Positions 7,934 to 16,261 of a DNA stretch of 52,037 nucleotides are shown here, one piece after another. Position 1 is the stretch's first letter. Every line of letters begins with the position of its first letter. This stretch comes from UBA1205 sp045598105 (lineage in GTDB: Bacteria > Bacteroidota > Bacteroidia > Bacteroidales > WCHB1-69), in assembly GCA_045598105.1 (NCBI GenBank), contig JAZLLK010000038.1:1-52037 (forward strand). Direction: 5' to 3'. A program made the position numbers and the translations under genes. Below the pieces are notes generated by a model that had not been told where the DNA came from, did not search any database, and saw only the letters and a program-made list of their open reading frames with translations.

Positions 7934-9055
7934 TTAAGTTAAGTGCAGATAGTATTTTTTTCCGGGCACGCATTCTATGTTGCCTTTGAGTTCCAGGGAT
8001 AGCAGTGTGTTAGATAATGTGAGGTTATCCAACTGTGTAGCAATAGCCAAATCGTCTATGCAGAGTCCTTCTTTTTCTTGTAGGGCTTGAATTATTTTTT
8101 TTTCGTTTTCGTCAAAGCTAATGAGCAGTTGTGTATTTTCCTGTTTTTTATACGGGTGTCGTTTGCTGGTCCAATTCATCATTACGGCTATATCGTGTCC
8201 GCAGGTGAATAGGGCGGCTTTATTTTGTTTTATCAGGTTATTACATCCTGCGGATGTAATATCAGTGGCTTTGCCCGGCAGGGCAAAAACGTCTCTGTCG
8301 TAGGAAAAACCCAAGTTAGCGGTAATAAGGGCACCTCCTCGGGCTTTAGCTTCTATTACTATTACGGCATCGCTCATGCCGGCAATAATGCGGTTACGAC
8401 GGGGAAAGTTAAAGGCTTCGCCGCTTGTATTGCTGGTAAATTCGGTGAACACGCCACCATTTTCTATCATTTGTTTAGCAAGGTTAACGTTGGCGGAGGG
8501 GTATAAGAATTTGAGGCCATGGCCTAAAATTCCTATAGTACATAGTCCGTTGTCTAAGGCTGCTTGGTGAGCGGCTGTGTCTATGCCCAGTGCCAGTCCG
8601 CTAATGATAAGCGGGTTATAGGGGGCCAAATCTTTTACTATTTCTTTGGTTATGCTTACGCCGTAGGAGGTGCAGTGTCGGGTACCTACGATAGAAATGC
8701 AATGAGATGTATTGGCATTGAAGGAACCTCTGGCAAATAACAGGGGGGGGGCATCTATGCATTGTTTAAGGCGGGAGGGGTAGTTATTGTCTTCTATGTG
8801 AAGTATGGATATATTGTTTTTTAGTATCCATAGTAATTCTTCTTCAGCCTGTTGTATAGCCAATGTTTTGTTGTTTATAATGTTATCGGCCATGGCAGGT
8901 TGCAGGTGCTCATGTGCAATCAGGTGCTTTTTGTCAGCGAGTAGTACATTTTGGGCATTGCCCATGGTGGAAATAAGTTTGCGTACTGTAATGCAGCCTA
9001 TTTCGGGTATGTTTCCTAAAGCGATAGTATATAGTAGTTCTGTTTGGTTTATCAT
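7934..9055 (-). CDS. dprA: DNA processing protein DprA
   Basis: A 373-residue protein with an N-terminal helical (SAM/HhH-like) region, a central Rossmann-type DprA/Smf domain and a C-terminal winged-helix domain (about residues 310-373). Clear motifs are the IVGTR strand, IISGLALGIDTAAH, FTEF, and FPRRNRIIAGMSDAVIVIEA. DprA binds incoming single-stranded DNA and loads RecA during natural transformation. Its start codon overlaps the stop of the PBP1A gene by one base (TAATG), so it is probably translated by coupling. Confidence 0.95.
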   Translation of the reverse strand: MINQTELLYTIALGNIPEIGCITVRKLISTMGNAQNVLLADKKHLIAHEHLQPAMADNIINNKTLAIQQAEEELLWILKNNISILHIEDNNYPSRLKQCIDAPPLLFARGSFNANTSHCISIVGTRHCTSYGVSITKEIVKDLAPYNPLIISGLALGIDTAAHQAALDNGLCTIGILGHGLKFLYPSANVNLAKQMIENGGVFTEFTSNTSGEAFNFPRRNRIIAGMSDAVIVIEAKARGGALITANLGFSYDRDVFALPGKATDITSAGCNNLIKQNKAALFTCGHDIAVMMNWTSKRHPYKKQENTQLLISFDENEKKIIQALQEKEGLCIDDLAIATQLDNLTLSNTLLSLELKGNIECVPGKKYYLHLT

Positions 9056-11316
9056 TATTCAAAGTCGAATGTTTGTTTTGTGTTTTTTATTTCTGCGTTA
9101 AATTCTTTACAATTGAAAAGTCCCGGGTCCAACTCCAAGGCGGCAGGTTGTTCAAAGTCGGTTTTTTCCAGTCCCAGTGAAGGGTCAGCATAGCATTTGG
9201 CCATAAATATGGCCCATATAGGTAATGCGGAGTTAGCGCCTTGACCTTCGGATGTAGCTCTAAAGTGAGCGGAGCGGTCTTCGCATCCCACCCATGCGCC
9301 GGCGGTGAGATATGGGGTATAGCCCATGAACCATCCGTCGGAGTTATTGTCGGTGGTACCGGTTTTGCCGGCCATAGGCATATTCAATTTGTATCGGTAA
9401 TTGAGTCGGACAGCGGTACCTGAATTTACCACGCCTTGCATAAGGCGTACGGTTTTATAGGCTGACAATTCGTCCATTACTTCATTTTGGGTAGTGGTGA
9501 AGGTAGCCAAGACGTTACCTTTGCTATTGCATATTTTGGTAATGAAGGTTGGCTTTACATATACGCCTTTATTATTGAAGGTGTTAATGGCGCCTACCAT
9601 TTCGTAAAGGGTAAGTTCGCAGGCACCCAGGCAAATAGCTGGTACTTCCGGCATGTCGCTGGTCATACCCATTTTGCGTACCATTTGTATTACGGCAGCC
9701 GGCCCGTAGCGTTTCATTAGGTAGGCCGATACGTTGTTAAGTGATTGAGCCAAGGCTTCGCTCAGGGTAATCATTTGTCCTACTTTATATTTGCTGGAGT
9801 TTCTGGGTGTCCATGGTTCGCTACCGGGTGTTTCTATGGTAACGGGCAGGTTAGGAACCATGGAGCAGGGGAAGTATTCACCTTCCTGCATGGCTATGGT
9901 ATATACAAATGGTTTAAAGGTAGAGCCTACCTGTCGTTGGGCTTTGGTTACGTGGTCATATTGAAAATAGCGGTAGTCGGTACCGCCCACATAAGCTTTT
10001 ACGTAACCGGTATGGGGGTCCATGGCCATGAATCCGCAATTGAGGAATGATTTCATGTATCGTATGGAGTCCATAGGTGACATAATGGTATCTATATCAC
10101 CGTGTATGCTATGCACCCACATGTGGGTAGGTTTTTCAAAGTCAGCTTTTATAGCTTTGTCGCTTAGGCCTTCTTTTTTGAGTGTACGGTAGCGGTCAGA
10201 ATTTTTCATGGCTCTGTTCATAATAGTTTCGGTTTGTTCGGCGGAAATATTTACAAACGGAGCGTTTTTATTATTTTTGCATTCTCTAAAAAAATTGTTT
10301 TGAAGTTCCTGGCACACCCATTCTTCTACGGCTTCTTCGGCGTATTGTTGCATTTTGTAGTTGATGGTGGTGTATATTTTCAGGCCGTCTTTATATATAT
10401 TCCATGTGGAGCCGTCGGGTTTAGGGTTTTCTTTGGCCCATTGGTCCAGTTCCATGCGGAGGAATTCTCTAAAGTATGTGGCTATACCCATTTTATGGTC
10501 TTGTAGGGTAAAGCGGCTCATGTTGATAGGTTTTTGCTTGTATGTTTCCAATTCTTCATCGGTGAGATATCCGTATTTGTTCATTTGTGCCAGTACGGTA
10601 TTCCTACGGTTGAGGGCATTTTCCGGGTTACGGCGGGGATTATATTTAGTAGGTGCTTTCAGCATGCCTATCAGTACGGCGCATTCATCTACGGAGAGTT
10701 CATTAGGGCGTACGTTGTAGTAGGTTTTGGCAGCTGTTTGAATACCATGTGACAGGTTGCCAAAGTCCACGGTGTTAAGGTACATGGCTATAATTTCTTC
10801 TTTGGAATAGGCTCGTTCCAATTTTACGGCTACTACCCATTCTTTGAATTTGGCGAATGATATTTCCAATATATTTCTGTCGCTTTCTCTGGGAAACAGG
10901 TTTTTGGCTAATTGTTGGGTAATGGTGCTACCTCCGCCTTTATTTCCGCCGGTGAGTATGCCGCTGGCTACTCTAAATAGGGCTTTAAGGTCTATTCCCG
11001 AGTGGTTATAAAAGCGGACATCTTCAGTAGCTATAAGGGCGTTCACCAAGTGTTCCGGCAGGTCGGAATAGTGTATATTGGAGCGGTTTTCCACGTAGTA
11101 GGTGCCCAGTACGTAGCCGTCTTCCGATATGATTTCGGTAGCCAAATTGGTTTTGGGGTTTTCCAATTCTTCAAATGAGGGCATAAATCCCAGCCAGCCC
11201 AGCGATATAAGGATGAAAAACAGTATTAGTACCAACCAGAAAATGCCGAAGCATTTCCACATGAGTATAATGGTGTTTTTTTGTTTATTGTTAGTTGTTT
11301 TCTTCTTTTGTGCCAT
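9055..11316 (-). CDS. Penicillin-binding protein 1A (bifunctional transglycosylase/transpeptidase)
   Basis: A 753-residue class A PBP. It has a short lysine-rich cytoplasmic tail and one transmembrane anchor (about 20-43). The GT51 glycosyltransferase domain has catalytic Glu98 in ATEDVRFY and the GGGSTITQQLAKNLF motif at about 127-141. The transpeptidase domain has STFK (Ser465-Lys468), SLN (525-527) and KTG (651-653). It polymerises and crosslinks peptidoglycan in the periplasm. The N-terminus overlaps the end of gldH by 26 nt, and the stop overlaps dprA. The order ricT-gldH-PBP1A links cell-wall growth with gliding/T9SS genes. Confidence 0.96.
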   Translation of the reverse strand: MAQKKKTTNNKQKNTIILMWKCFGIFWLVLILFFILISLGWLGFMPSFEELENPKTNLATEIISEDGYVLGTYYVENRSNIHYSDLPEHLVNALIATEDVRFYNHSGIDLKALFRVASGILTGGNKGGGSTITQQLAKNLFPRESDRNILEISFAKFKEWVVAVKLERAYSKEEIIAMYLNTVDFGNLSHGIQTAAKTYYNVRPNELSVDECAVLIGMLKAPTKYNPRRNPENALNRRNTVLAQMNKYGYLTDEELETYKQKPINMSRFTLQDHKMGIATYFREFLRMELDQWAKENPKPDGSTWNIYKDGLKIYTTINYKMQQYAEEAVEEWVCQELQNNFFRECKNNKNAPFVNISAEQTETIMNRAMKNSDRYRTLKKEGLSDKAIKADFEKPTHMWVHSIHGDIDTIMSPMDSIRYMKSFLNCGFMAMDPHTGYVKAYVGGTDYRYFQYDHVTKAQRQVGSTFKPFVYTIAMQEGEYFPCSMVPNLPVTIETPGSEPWTPRNSSKYKVGQMITLSEALAQSLNNVSAYLMKRYGPAAVIQMVRKMGMTSDMPEVPAICLGACELTLYEMVGAINTFNNKGVYVKPTFITKICNSKGNVLATFTTTQNEVMDELSAYKTVRLMQGVVNSGTAVRLNYRYKLNMPMAGKTGTTDNNSDGWFMGYTPYLTAGAWVGCEDRSAHFRATSEGQGANSALPIWAIFMAKCYADPSLGLEKTDFEQPAALELDPGLFNCKEFNAEIKNTKQTFDFE

Positions 11317-11797
11317 ATTGGAATAAAGTAGGTTCGTTGATAAGGTATATGCCCATAGAGGCTATGCCCTCTATGGTGTCATGTCGGGTGGCCTGTTCTA
11401 TTTCCATGCGGTAGTTGCCGGCTTGCGGAAAGTTAATTTTACTTATATTTACGTTCAGTTCCTGCACATGTTTACCTATGCCGGTAGGGGTGCCGTCGGG
11501 TTGAAACAGGTCTATAGATACGGTATCACATGATTGGTTACCATTAGGAAAGCAGGTATGAACAAACAGGTAGATATTGGCATCGGGGTAGTTGTTATTG
11601 TAACGTATGCAAAATCCCAATGTATAAGGGTGGGAGGTATCGGCAATGCTGAATGAAAAGGAGGCCGGTTGGTTATATAGCCATTGCATGTCGGGTATGT
11701 TTTCATTCAGTTGTACTAAATAGTCCACCTTTTGGTGGCAGGCAGTACAGCATACAATAATGCCGATAAGAGCTATTGCTTTTTTAAGGTTTATCAT
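11291..11797 (-). CDS. gldH: Gliding motility lipoprotein GldH
   Basis: A 168-residue predicted lipoprotein. A hydrophobic signal (KKAIALIGIIVCC) ends in a CTAC lipobox-like site, then a beta-rich domain follows with features of GldH (TLGFCIRYNNNYPDANIYLF, GIGKHVQELNV, FPQAGNYRMEIEQA, a late IASMGIYL). GldH is needed for gliding in Flavobacterium and occurs in T9SS-bearing Bacteroidota, including non-gliders. ATG 11797 is one base after the ricT stop. An alternative ATG at 11806 overlaps ricT, and longer starts extend far into ricT. The neighbours ricT and PBP1A match the arrangement I recall for this family. Confidence 0.85.
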   Translation of the reverse strand: MINLKKAIALIGIIVCCTACHQKVDYLVQLNENIPDMQWLYNQPASFSFSIADTSHPYTLGFCIRYNNNYPDANIYLFVHTCFPNGNQSCDTVSIDLFQPDGTPTGIGKHVQELNVNISKINFPQAGNYRMEIEQATRHDTIEGIASMGIYLINEPTLFQYGTKEENN

Positions 11798-11798
11798 A

Positions 11799-12974
11799 TT
11801 AGTCATTAATGAGTTTAAAGTCATCGGTATTAAAATAGGTTTCTTCACTTTTGCCTTGATTAATTTCGGCGTAGTCTTCCAATTGTGTTGCATTTTGGTT
11901 ATTGGTGTTCAGGTTCATTATTTCTTTTACCTTGTCGGTAGGAATGGCATAGAGCATGTGAGCGGGATCATGTCTATAGGTGTACCACATCAGTTTTTTA
12001 AATATGTCTATTTTGTGGCAGTAGGCTTCGCCTTTGTCGGTTTTGAGTATGGTATGAATATCGGGAAAATGTTTTAATTCTTCCTGATAGGCTTCATTCT
12101 CAAAGTTGAGGCAGCATTTAAGTTTACCACATTGGCCGGCCAACTTTTGAGGATTGAGTGAAAGTTGTTGTGTGCGGGCGGCGCTGGTGGATACGGTTTG
12201 AAAATTATTGAGCCATGAGGCACAGCATATTTCTCTTCCGCAGCAGCCTAGCCCTCCCAAGCGGGCGGCTTCCTGGCGTACGCCTATTTGCCGCATTTCT
12301 ATTCTAATACGGAATTTTTCGGCCAATATTTTTATCAGTTCTCTAAAATCCACCCTTTCATCGGAGGAGTAGTAGAATATAGCTTTAGAGCCGTCACCTT
12401 GGAATTCCACATCGTTTATTTTCATATCCAGATTCACATCCCATGCGGTATATCGGGATTTCATCATGGTGTCATATTCTTTTTCTACTACAGAAATCCA
12501 TTTTTCTATATCACTGCTTTTAGCTCTTCTATATATCTTTTTGGTTACATCCTTGGCATTTTTGCTTTTCATTTGCAGTTTTACTGCGTCTCCCATAAGA
12601 GATATAATGCCTATGTCATGACCGGAGGCTGATTCGGTAACTACAATGTCGCCTATTTCAAACGGGTCATCATTAGGAAGTAAAAAGAAATCTTTATGGC
12701 TATTTTTAAATTGAACTTCTGCAATGGGAAAGCGGGGGGCACAGGGAGTGTTATCTACATCACTTAACCAATTGTACGTAGCCAGTTTGCTACATTCGTA
12801 GCAATATAAGCCTTTGTTATTTTCATCTGTGGAGGGCTTATCTGATAGGCCTCGAGATAAAAAAACATTGGCAGCAATGCGGTCTGCCTCGTAGCTATGG
12901 TCCGAGGATATATTGATATCTTCCTCTATATCAGTATTGTCATTTATGAAATTTGTTTTTTCTATTTTGTCCAT
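11799..12974 (-). CDS. PSP1-domain protein, RicT-like
   Basis: A 391-residue cytosolic protein with the PSP1 C-terminal domain. The diagnostic cysteines are all present: GGLGCCGREICC (Cys244, 245, 250, 251) and GQCGKLKCC (Cys282, 287, 288). RicT (YaaT) in Bacillus binds an iron-sulfur cluster with RicA and RicF and affects RNase Y-dependent processing; whether that holds here is unknown. The N-terminal 45 residues are acidic and poorly conserved. I prefer ATG 12974 over the in-frame TTG at 12983. The gene heads the cluster and has its own promoter element. Confidence 0.88.
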   Translation of the reverse strand: MDKIEKTNFINDNTDIEEDINISSDHSYEADRIAANVFLSRGLSDKPSTDENNKGLYCYECSKLATYNWLSDVDNTPCAPRFPIAEVQFKNSHKDFFLLPNDDPFEIGDIVVTESASGHDIGIISLMGDAVKLQMKSKNAKDVTKKIYRRAKSSDIEKWISVVEKEYDTMMKSRYTAWDVNLDMKINDVEFQGDGSKAIFYYSSDERVDFRELIKILAEKFRIRIEMRQIGVRQEAARLGGLGCCGREICCASWLNNFQTVSTSAARTQQLSLNPQKLAGQCGKLKCCLNFENEAYQEELKHFPDIHTILKTDKGEAYCHKIDIFKKLMWYTYRHDPAHMLYAIPTDKVKEIMNLNTNNQNATQLEDYAEINQGKSEETYFNTDDFKLIND

Positions 12975-12994
12975 TTTATTCAAATATTAACTTG

Positions 12995-13002
12995 CAAAGA
13001 TA
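12995..13002 (-). promoter_or_regulatory. Bacteroidota -7 promoter element for the ricT-gldH-PBP1A-dprA cluster
   Basis: The minus strand reads TATCTTTG followed by C, exactly TAnnTTTG. It lies about 20 nt upstream of ATG 12974, so the leader is short. The following four genes have no visible promoters of their own and overlap or nearly abut, so this probably drives all of them. Confidence 0.65.
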
Positions 13003-13149
13003 GCATTTTTTTTTCTTTTTTTTGTGTTATTATATTAGTATTTGTATTTCAGATTGCGTTTTTTTTATTATGGCGGACTAATTTTTTTTCTGTTTACAGG
13101 TATAGGCATAGAGAGGAACTTTTCTCTCGGTTATATTTTGTACAGGAGG

Positions 13150-13185
13150 ACATAAAAAAAGCAGTTGTGATAACTGCTTTTTATG
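13150..13185. terminator. Terminator after nhaD
   Basis: An 11-bp perfect stem (AAAAAGCAGTT, 13156-13166, against AACTGCTTTTT, 13172-13182) with loop GTGAT. A and T tracts flank it, so it can work on either strand. It lies just downstream of the nhaD stop on the minus strand. The remaining sequence from 13003 to 13150 is AT-rich and holds no gene I can support. Confidence 0.8.
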
Positions 13186-13207
13186 TATAGGGATGTGTTA
13201 TTGTATT

Positions 13208-14587
13208 TTAAACCAAATTTCTAAGCCATTCAATTTTTTCAAATAAGGTGATGTCGGTAATAATGTAAACTACGGCACCTGCTATGTAGCCGACAAGTGC
13301 CAGCCATGTTATTTTTTTGAGGTACCATATAAAGTCTATTTTTTCCATACCCATAACAGCTACACCGGCAGCTGAACCTATAATGAGCAGGCTGCCTCCG
13401 GTACCGGCGCAGTAGGCCAAAAATTCCCAAAACGGGTGGTTAGGCATGAACAGGGTATCTTCTACGCCTATGGGGTACATACCCATGGTGCCTGCTACAA
13501 GGGGAACGTTATCTATAATGGAGGAAATAACACCTATGATAAGGTCTATTACAAAGAATCCTACGGGTTCGTTTTTAATGTGCATACCCATAAAGGTATC
13601 GTTGAGTCCTTGTGATAATTTGCCTAGGGCACCGCATGTTTCCAAGCATGCCACAGCCATGAGTATGCCTAAGAAGAACAGTATGCTGGGGGTATCGATA
13701 TGTTCCAGTGTAGAAGCAGCGGTAGGCAACTTAAAGCCGGATTTTTCATTTTTACGGCTGATAATTTCGGTGGTAACCCATAATACCGATACACCCAAAA
13801 GCATGCCTAAATAAGGAGGCAGGTGAGTGATACTTTTGAATATAGGTACAAATATTAATGCAAGTATACCCAATGTGAATATTATAGTGCGGTAGCGTTT
13901 ATTAATAGCTATACCTTCTTCGGTTACAGGCGGACGTTTTATGTCGCCTTTAAGGCTGCGGCTGAGTATAATTACCGGTACTATCATGCATATAAAGCTG
14001 GCTAAGAATGTTTTTACCATAATATTAATAGTGGTAACCTGCCCGCCTATCCATAGCATAATAGTGGTAACGTCACCTATGGGCGACCATGCGCCGCCGG
14101 CATTGGCGGCCAATATTATCATACCGGCATATAGCCAGCGTTCTTTTTTATCGGCTATGAGCTTGCGGAGCAAGGCACACATTACTATGGCCGTGGTCAT
14201 ATTATCTAATAAGGCAGATAGGAAAAAGGTGATAATGCTTAGTATCCATAGCAATTTTCTTTTATTATGGGTAGTAATGTGGTCGGTAATAATACAAAAT
14301 CCCTGATATTCATCTATAAGGGTAACTATGGTCATGGCCCCCAAAAGGAAGAATACTATTTCGGCAGTAGAGCCTAAATGTACGGTAAGGTTATTCGCCA
14401 ATACACTTCTCCATTCTTCACCACATGCCAGGCCATGGTCATGGCCAAACACGGAGCAGGATAAGGCGTATACTGTCCATAGAACTACGCATAGCAGCAG
14501 GGCTGTTGCGGTTTTGTTTATTTTTAGCGGATGCTCTAAGGCTATGATGAGGTAGCCTATAATGAATATTAGTAATATTACTCCCAT
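13208..14587 (-). CDS. nhaD: Na+/H+ antiporter, NhaD type
   Basis: A 459-residue polytopic inner-membrane protein of the ion-transporter superfamily with about 12 hydrophobic segments. Typical NhaD signatures are present: SALLDNMTTAIVM, ANAGGAWSPIGDVTTIMLW, SSIIDNVPLVAGTMGMY and GTGGSLLIIGSAAGVAVMG. It exchanges Na+ (or Li+) for protons and so links the sodium and proton gradients. It is divergent from the sodium-pumping methylmalonyl-CoA decarboxylase operon, a context that makes sense for an organism building a sodium gradient. It is monocistronic, between its own promoter and terminator. Confidence 0.93.
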   Translation of the reverse strand: MGVILLIFIIGYLIIALEHPLKINKTATALLLCVVLWTVYALSCSVFGHDHGLACGEEWRSVLANNLTVHLGSTAEIVFFLLGAMTIVTLIDEYQGFCIITDHITTHNKRKLLWILSIITFFLSALLDNMTTAIVMCALLRKLIADKKERWLYAGMIILAANAGGAWSPIGDVTTIMLWIGGQVTTINIMVKTFLASFICMIVPVIILSRSLKGDIKRPPVTEEGIAINKRYRTIIFTLGILALIFVPIFKSITHLPPYLGMLLGVSVLWVTTEIISRKNEKSGFKLPTAASTLEHIDTPSILFFLGILMAVACLETCGALGKLSQGLNDTFMGMHIKNEPVGFFVIDLIIGVISSIIDNVPLVAGTMGMYPIGVEDTLFMPNHPFWEFLAYCAGTGGSLLIIGSAAGVAVMGMEKIDFIWYLKKITWLALVGYIAGAVVYIITDITLFEKIEWLRNLV

Positions 14588-14615
14588 ATTAATTAAATGT
14601 TAAATTTTACAAATG

Positions 14616-14623
14616 CAAAAATA
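14616..14623 (-). promoter_or_regulatory. Bacteroidota -7 promoter element for nhaD
   Basis: The minus strand reads TATTTTTG followed by C, a match to TAnnTTTG, about 28 nt upstream of the nhaD ATG. The divergent intergenic region 14588-14841 also carries the promoter for the decarboxylase operon. Confidence 0.6.
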
Positions 14624-14744
14624 ACATTTTTTGTGATATGAGAAAAAAAATACTGTTTTTTTTGTTGAAAAAATTAAAGAGCATAGTGTATACAACTGAT
14701 AATGATAGAATTGTTTATTTATTATGAAAAAAAAAGGTATTTAG

Positions 14745-14776
14745 TTTGCTTATGTGAAAAAAAAAACTTATCTTTG
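14745..14776 (+). promoter_or_regulatory. Promoter of the methylmalonyl-CoA decarboxylase operon (-33 and -7)
   Basis: TTTG at 14745-14748 and TATCTTTG at 14769-14776 are separated by 20 bp, close to the spacing of the housekeeping Bacteroides promoter. This is the clearest two-element promoter in the window. The leader to ATG 14842 is about 58 nt and A-rich. Confidence 0.75.
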
Positions 14777-14841
14777 CAGTCTTAAAATAAATTAGGCAGA
14801 ATATTTTTAAACAACTGAATATTAAGCATATAAAGTATAAA

Positions 14842-15774
14842 ATGAGAAAGAAAAAAGTAGGTTTAACCTTATTGATGGTGCTGTTTGGCAGTTACATGTT
14901 GCATGCTCAAAGCATGAAGGATGTGCGTATTAATGAGGTGTTGGTGTACAATGAAAATAGTTGTGTAGACAACTATGGAGTAAGAAGCGGATGGTTTGAG
15001 GTGTATAATACCGGTTCAAAAACCATCAACATAGGTGGTTGGTTTATTACCAATGACATTAATAATAACAGAAAGTATCGTATACCTAAAACGGATCCTG
15101 CTACTGTACTGGCTCCGGGAGCACATTTATTGTTCTATGCTTATGGCGAGTCCACCAGAAGTGCATTTCATGTAAGTTTTACATTGTCCGATACGGATTG
15201 TTTACATAACGGCATGTCCTATTTGGCCATATATGATCAAAGCGGTAAAGAGTTAATTGATAGCGTATCATACTGTTTGTTAGAGCAGAAGGCAGATATA
15301 TCGTTTGGTAAGTTAGAAACAGAGCGAAGTGGTGAATGGATGTATTTAGATGCTCCTACGCCTAAGGCATTAAATGAAATTTTGTCAGGAGAAAGCCGTT
15401 CGGATGCATACGGAAAGAAGGACCCTCATGGTGTTATTATCACCGTTACCTGTATGGCGGTGGTATTTCTTATATTGTTCCTTGTTTCGTTAGTATTTAA
15501 AGGTACAGCCAAATATTTCAAAAAGCAGAGTGCAAAGCAGGAAAAGGCATCGGTAAAAGAGTCGGTGCAGGAGGTGAAAGCTTCAGAGCCTGTATCAGTT
15601 GCAGCGGCAGGTAATGAAGATGAAGTGGCTGCCATAGCCATGGCACTACATATGTATTTTAATGACATGCATGAAGTAGAGTCTACGGGATTCTATCTCC
15701 GTCGCGGATTGAATGAGCATTCCGCATGGGAAAGCAAGTCTATGATGTTTAGAAAATCACCCATACAAAAATAA
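14842..15774 (+). CDS. Decarboxylase gamma subunit: lamin-tail domain fused to OadG
   Basis: A 310-residue membrane protein. It has a signal peptide ending in HAQ (about residue 23), then an exported lamin-tail domain (about 27-170: INEVLVYNENS, GWFEVYNTGSKTINIGGWFI, LAPGAHLLFYA). The single transmembrane helix (about 197-217, VIITVTCMAVVFLILFLVSL) is typical of OadG, and a cytosolic Lys/Glu/Val linker and short conserved tail (AAIAMALHMYFNDMHEVES) follow. OadG subunits hold the alpha and beta subunits of sodium-pumping decarboxylases together. The lamin-tail domain would face the periplasm, which is unusual compared with the ~80-residue enterobacterial OadG. It is the first gene of the operon, 15 nt before the biotin carrier. 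Confidence 0.85.
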   Translation: MRKKKVGLTLLMVLFGSYMLHAQSMKDVRINEVLVYNENSCVDNYGVRSGWFEVYNTGSKTINIGGWFITNDINNNRKYRIPKTDPATVLAPGAHLLFYAYGESTRSAFHVSFTLSDTDCLHNGMSYLAIYDQSGKELIDSVSYCLLEQKADISFGKLETERSGEWMYLDAPTPKALNEILSGESRSDAYGKKDPHGVIITVTCMAVVFLILFLVSLVFKGTAKYFKKQSAKQEKASVKESVQEVKASEPVSVAAAGNEDEVAAIAMALHMYFNDMHEVESTGFYLRRGLNEHSAWESKSMMFRKSPIQK

Positions 15775-15789
15775 GAAAAGATATAAGTA

Positions 15790-16251
15790 ATGAAAGAATA
15801 TAAATTCAAAATTAACGGAACGGACTATAATGTAACCGTTGAAGACCCTGAAGAAAATGTAGTTAACGTAGTAGTAAACGGTAATTCACACAAGGTGGAA
15901 TTAGAAGATATGCCTATGGTAGCACCTGCACCGGTGGTACGTCCTCGTCCTGTAGCTGCCGCAACACCTGCTGTAGCTGCCGCAACACCTGCTGCAGCAG
16001 CTTCAGCACCTGCTGCGGCTCCGGTAGCAGCCGGTGACGGTAAGCCGTTAAAAACCCCGCTTCCGGGAGTAGTATTGGAAATATATGTAAATGTAGGTGA
16101 TACTATTAAGGCCGGTCAAAAAGTATTAATGCTGGAGGCCATGAAAATGGAAAATTCCATAGAAGCTGATAAGGATGGTGTGGTAAAAGCCATTAAGGTA
16201 AGCAAAGGCGACAGCGTACAGGAAGGTGATGTTTTAATATTAATAGGATAG
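15790..16251 (+). CDS. Biotin carrier subunit of methylmalonyl-CoA decarboxylase
   Basis: A 153-residue biotinyl protein with a short N-terminal beta region (1-45), a flexible Ala/Pro/Val linker (about 45-82) and a biotinyl domain (about 86-153). The attachment lysine is Lys119 in EAMKMEN. During the reaction the carboxyl group taken from methylmalonyl-CoA is carried on this biotin from the carboxyltransferase to the membrane beta subunit. Two perfect tandem copies of a 21-bp unit lie in the linker. It sits between the OadG-like gene and the beta subunit gene. Confidence 0.93.
   Translation: MKEYKFKINGTDYNVTVEDPEENVVNVVVNGNSHKVELEDMPMVAPAPVVRPRPVAAATPAVAAATPAAAASAPAAAPVAAGDGKPLKTPLPGVVLEIYVNVGDTIKAGQKVLMLEAMKMENSIEADKDGVVKAIKVSKGDSVQEGDVLILIG
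15951..15992 (+). repeat. Two perfect tandem copies of a 21-bp unit
   Basis: 15951-15971 and 15972-15992 are identical and in frame. They encode the Ala/Val/Thr/Pro linker of the biotin carrier, so copy number changes would lengthen or shorten the tether by seven residues. Confidence 0.9.
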
Positions 16252-16261
16252 TAACAGTATA

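Noticed and set aside
9241..10752. Several plus-strand open frames of 60-119 codons opposite the PBP1A gene
   Set aside because: Antisense shadows: the minus strand carries a full-length protein with all PBP motifs, and the plus frames have no family features.
15951..15992. CRISPR-like repeat
   Set aside because: Only two copies, directly abutting with no spacer, inside a coding linker.
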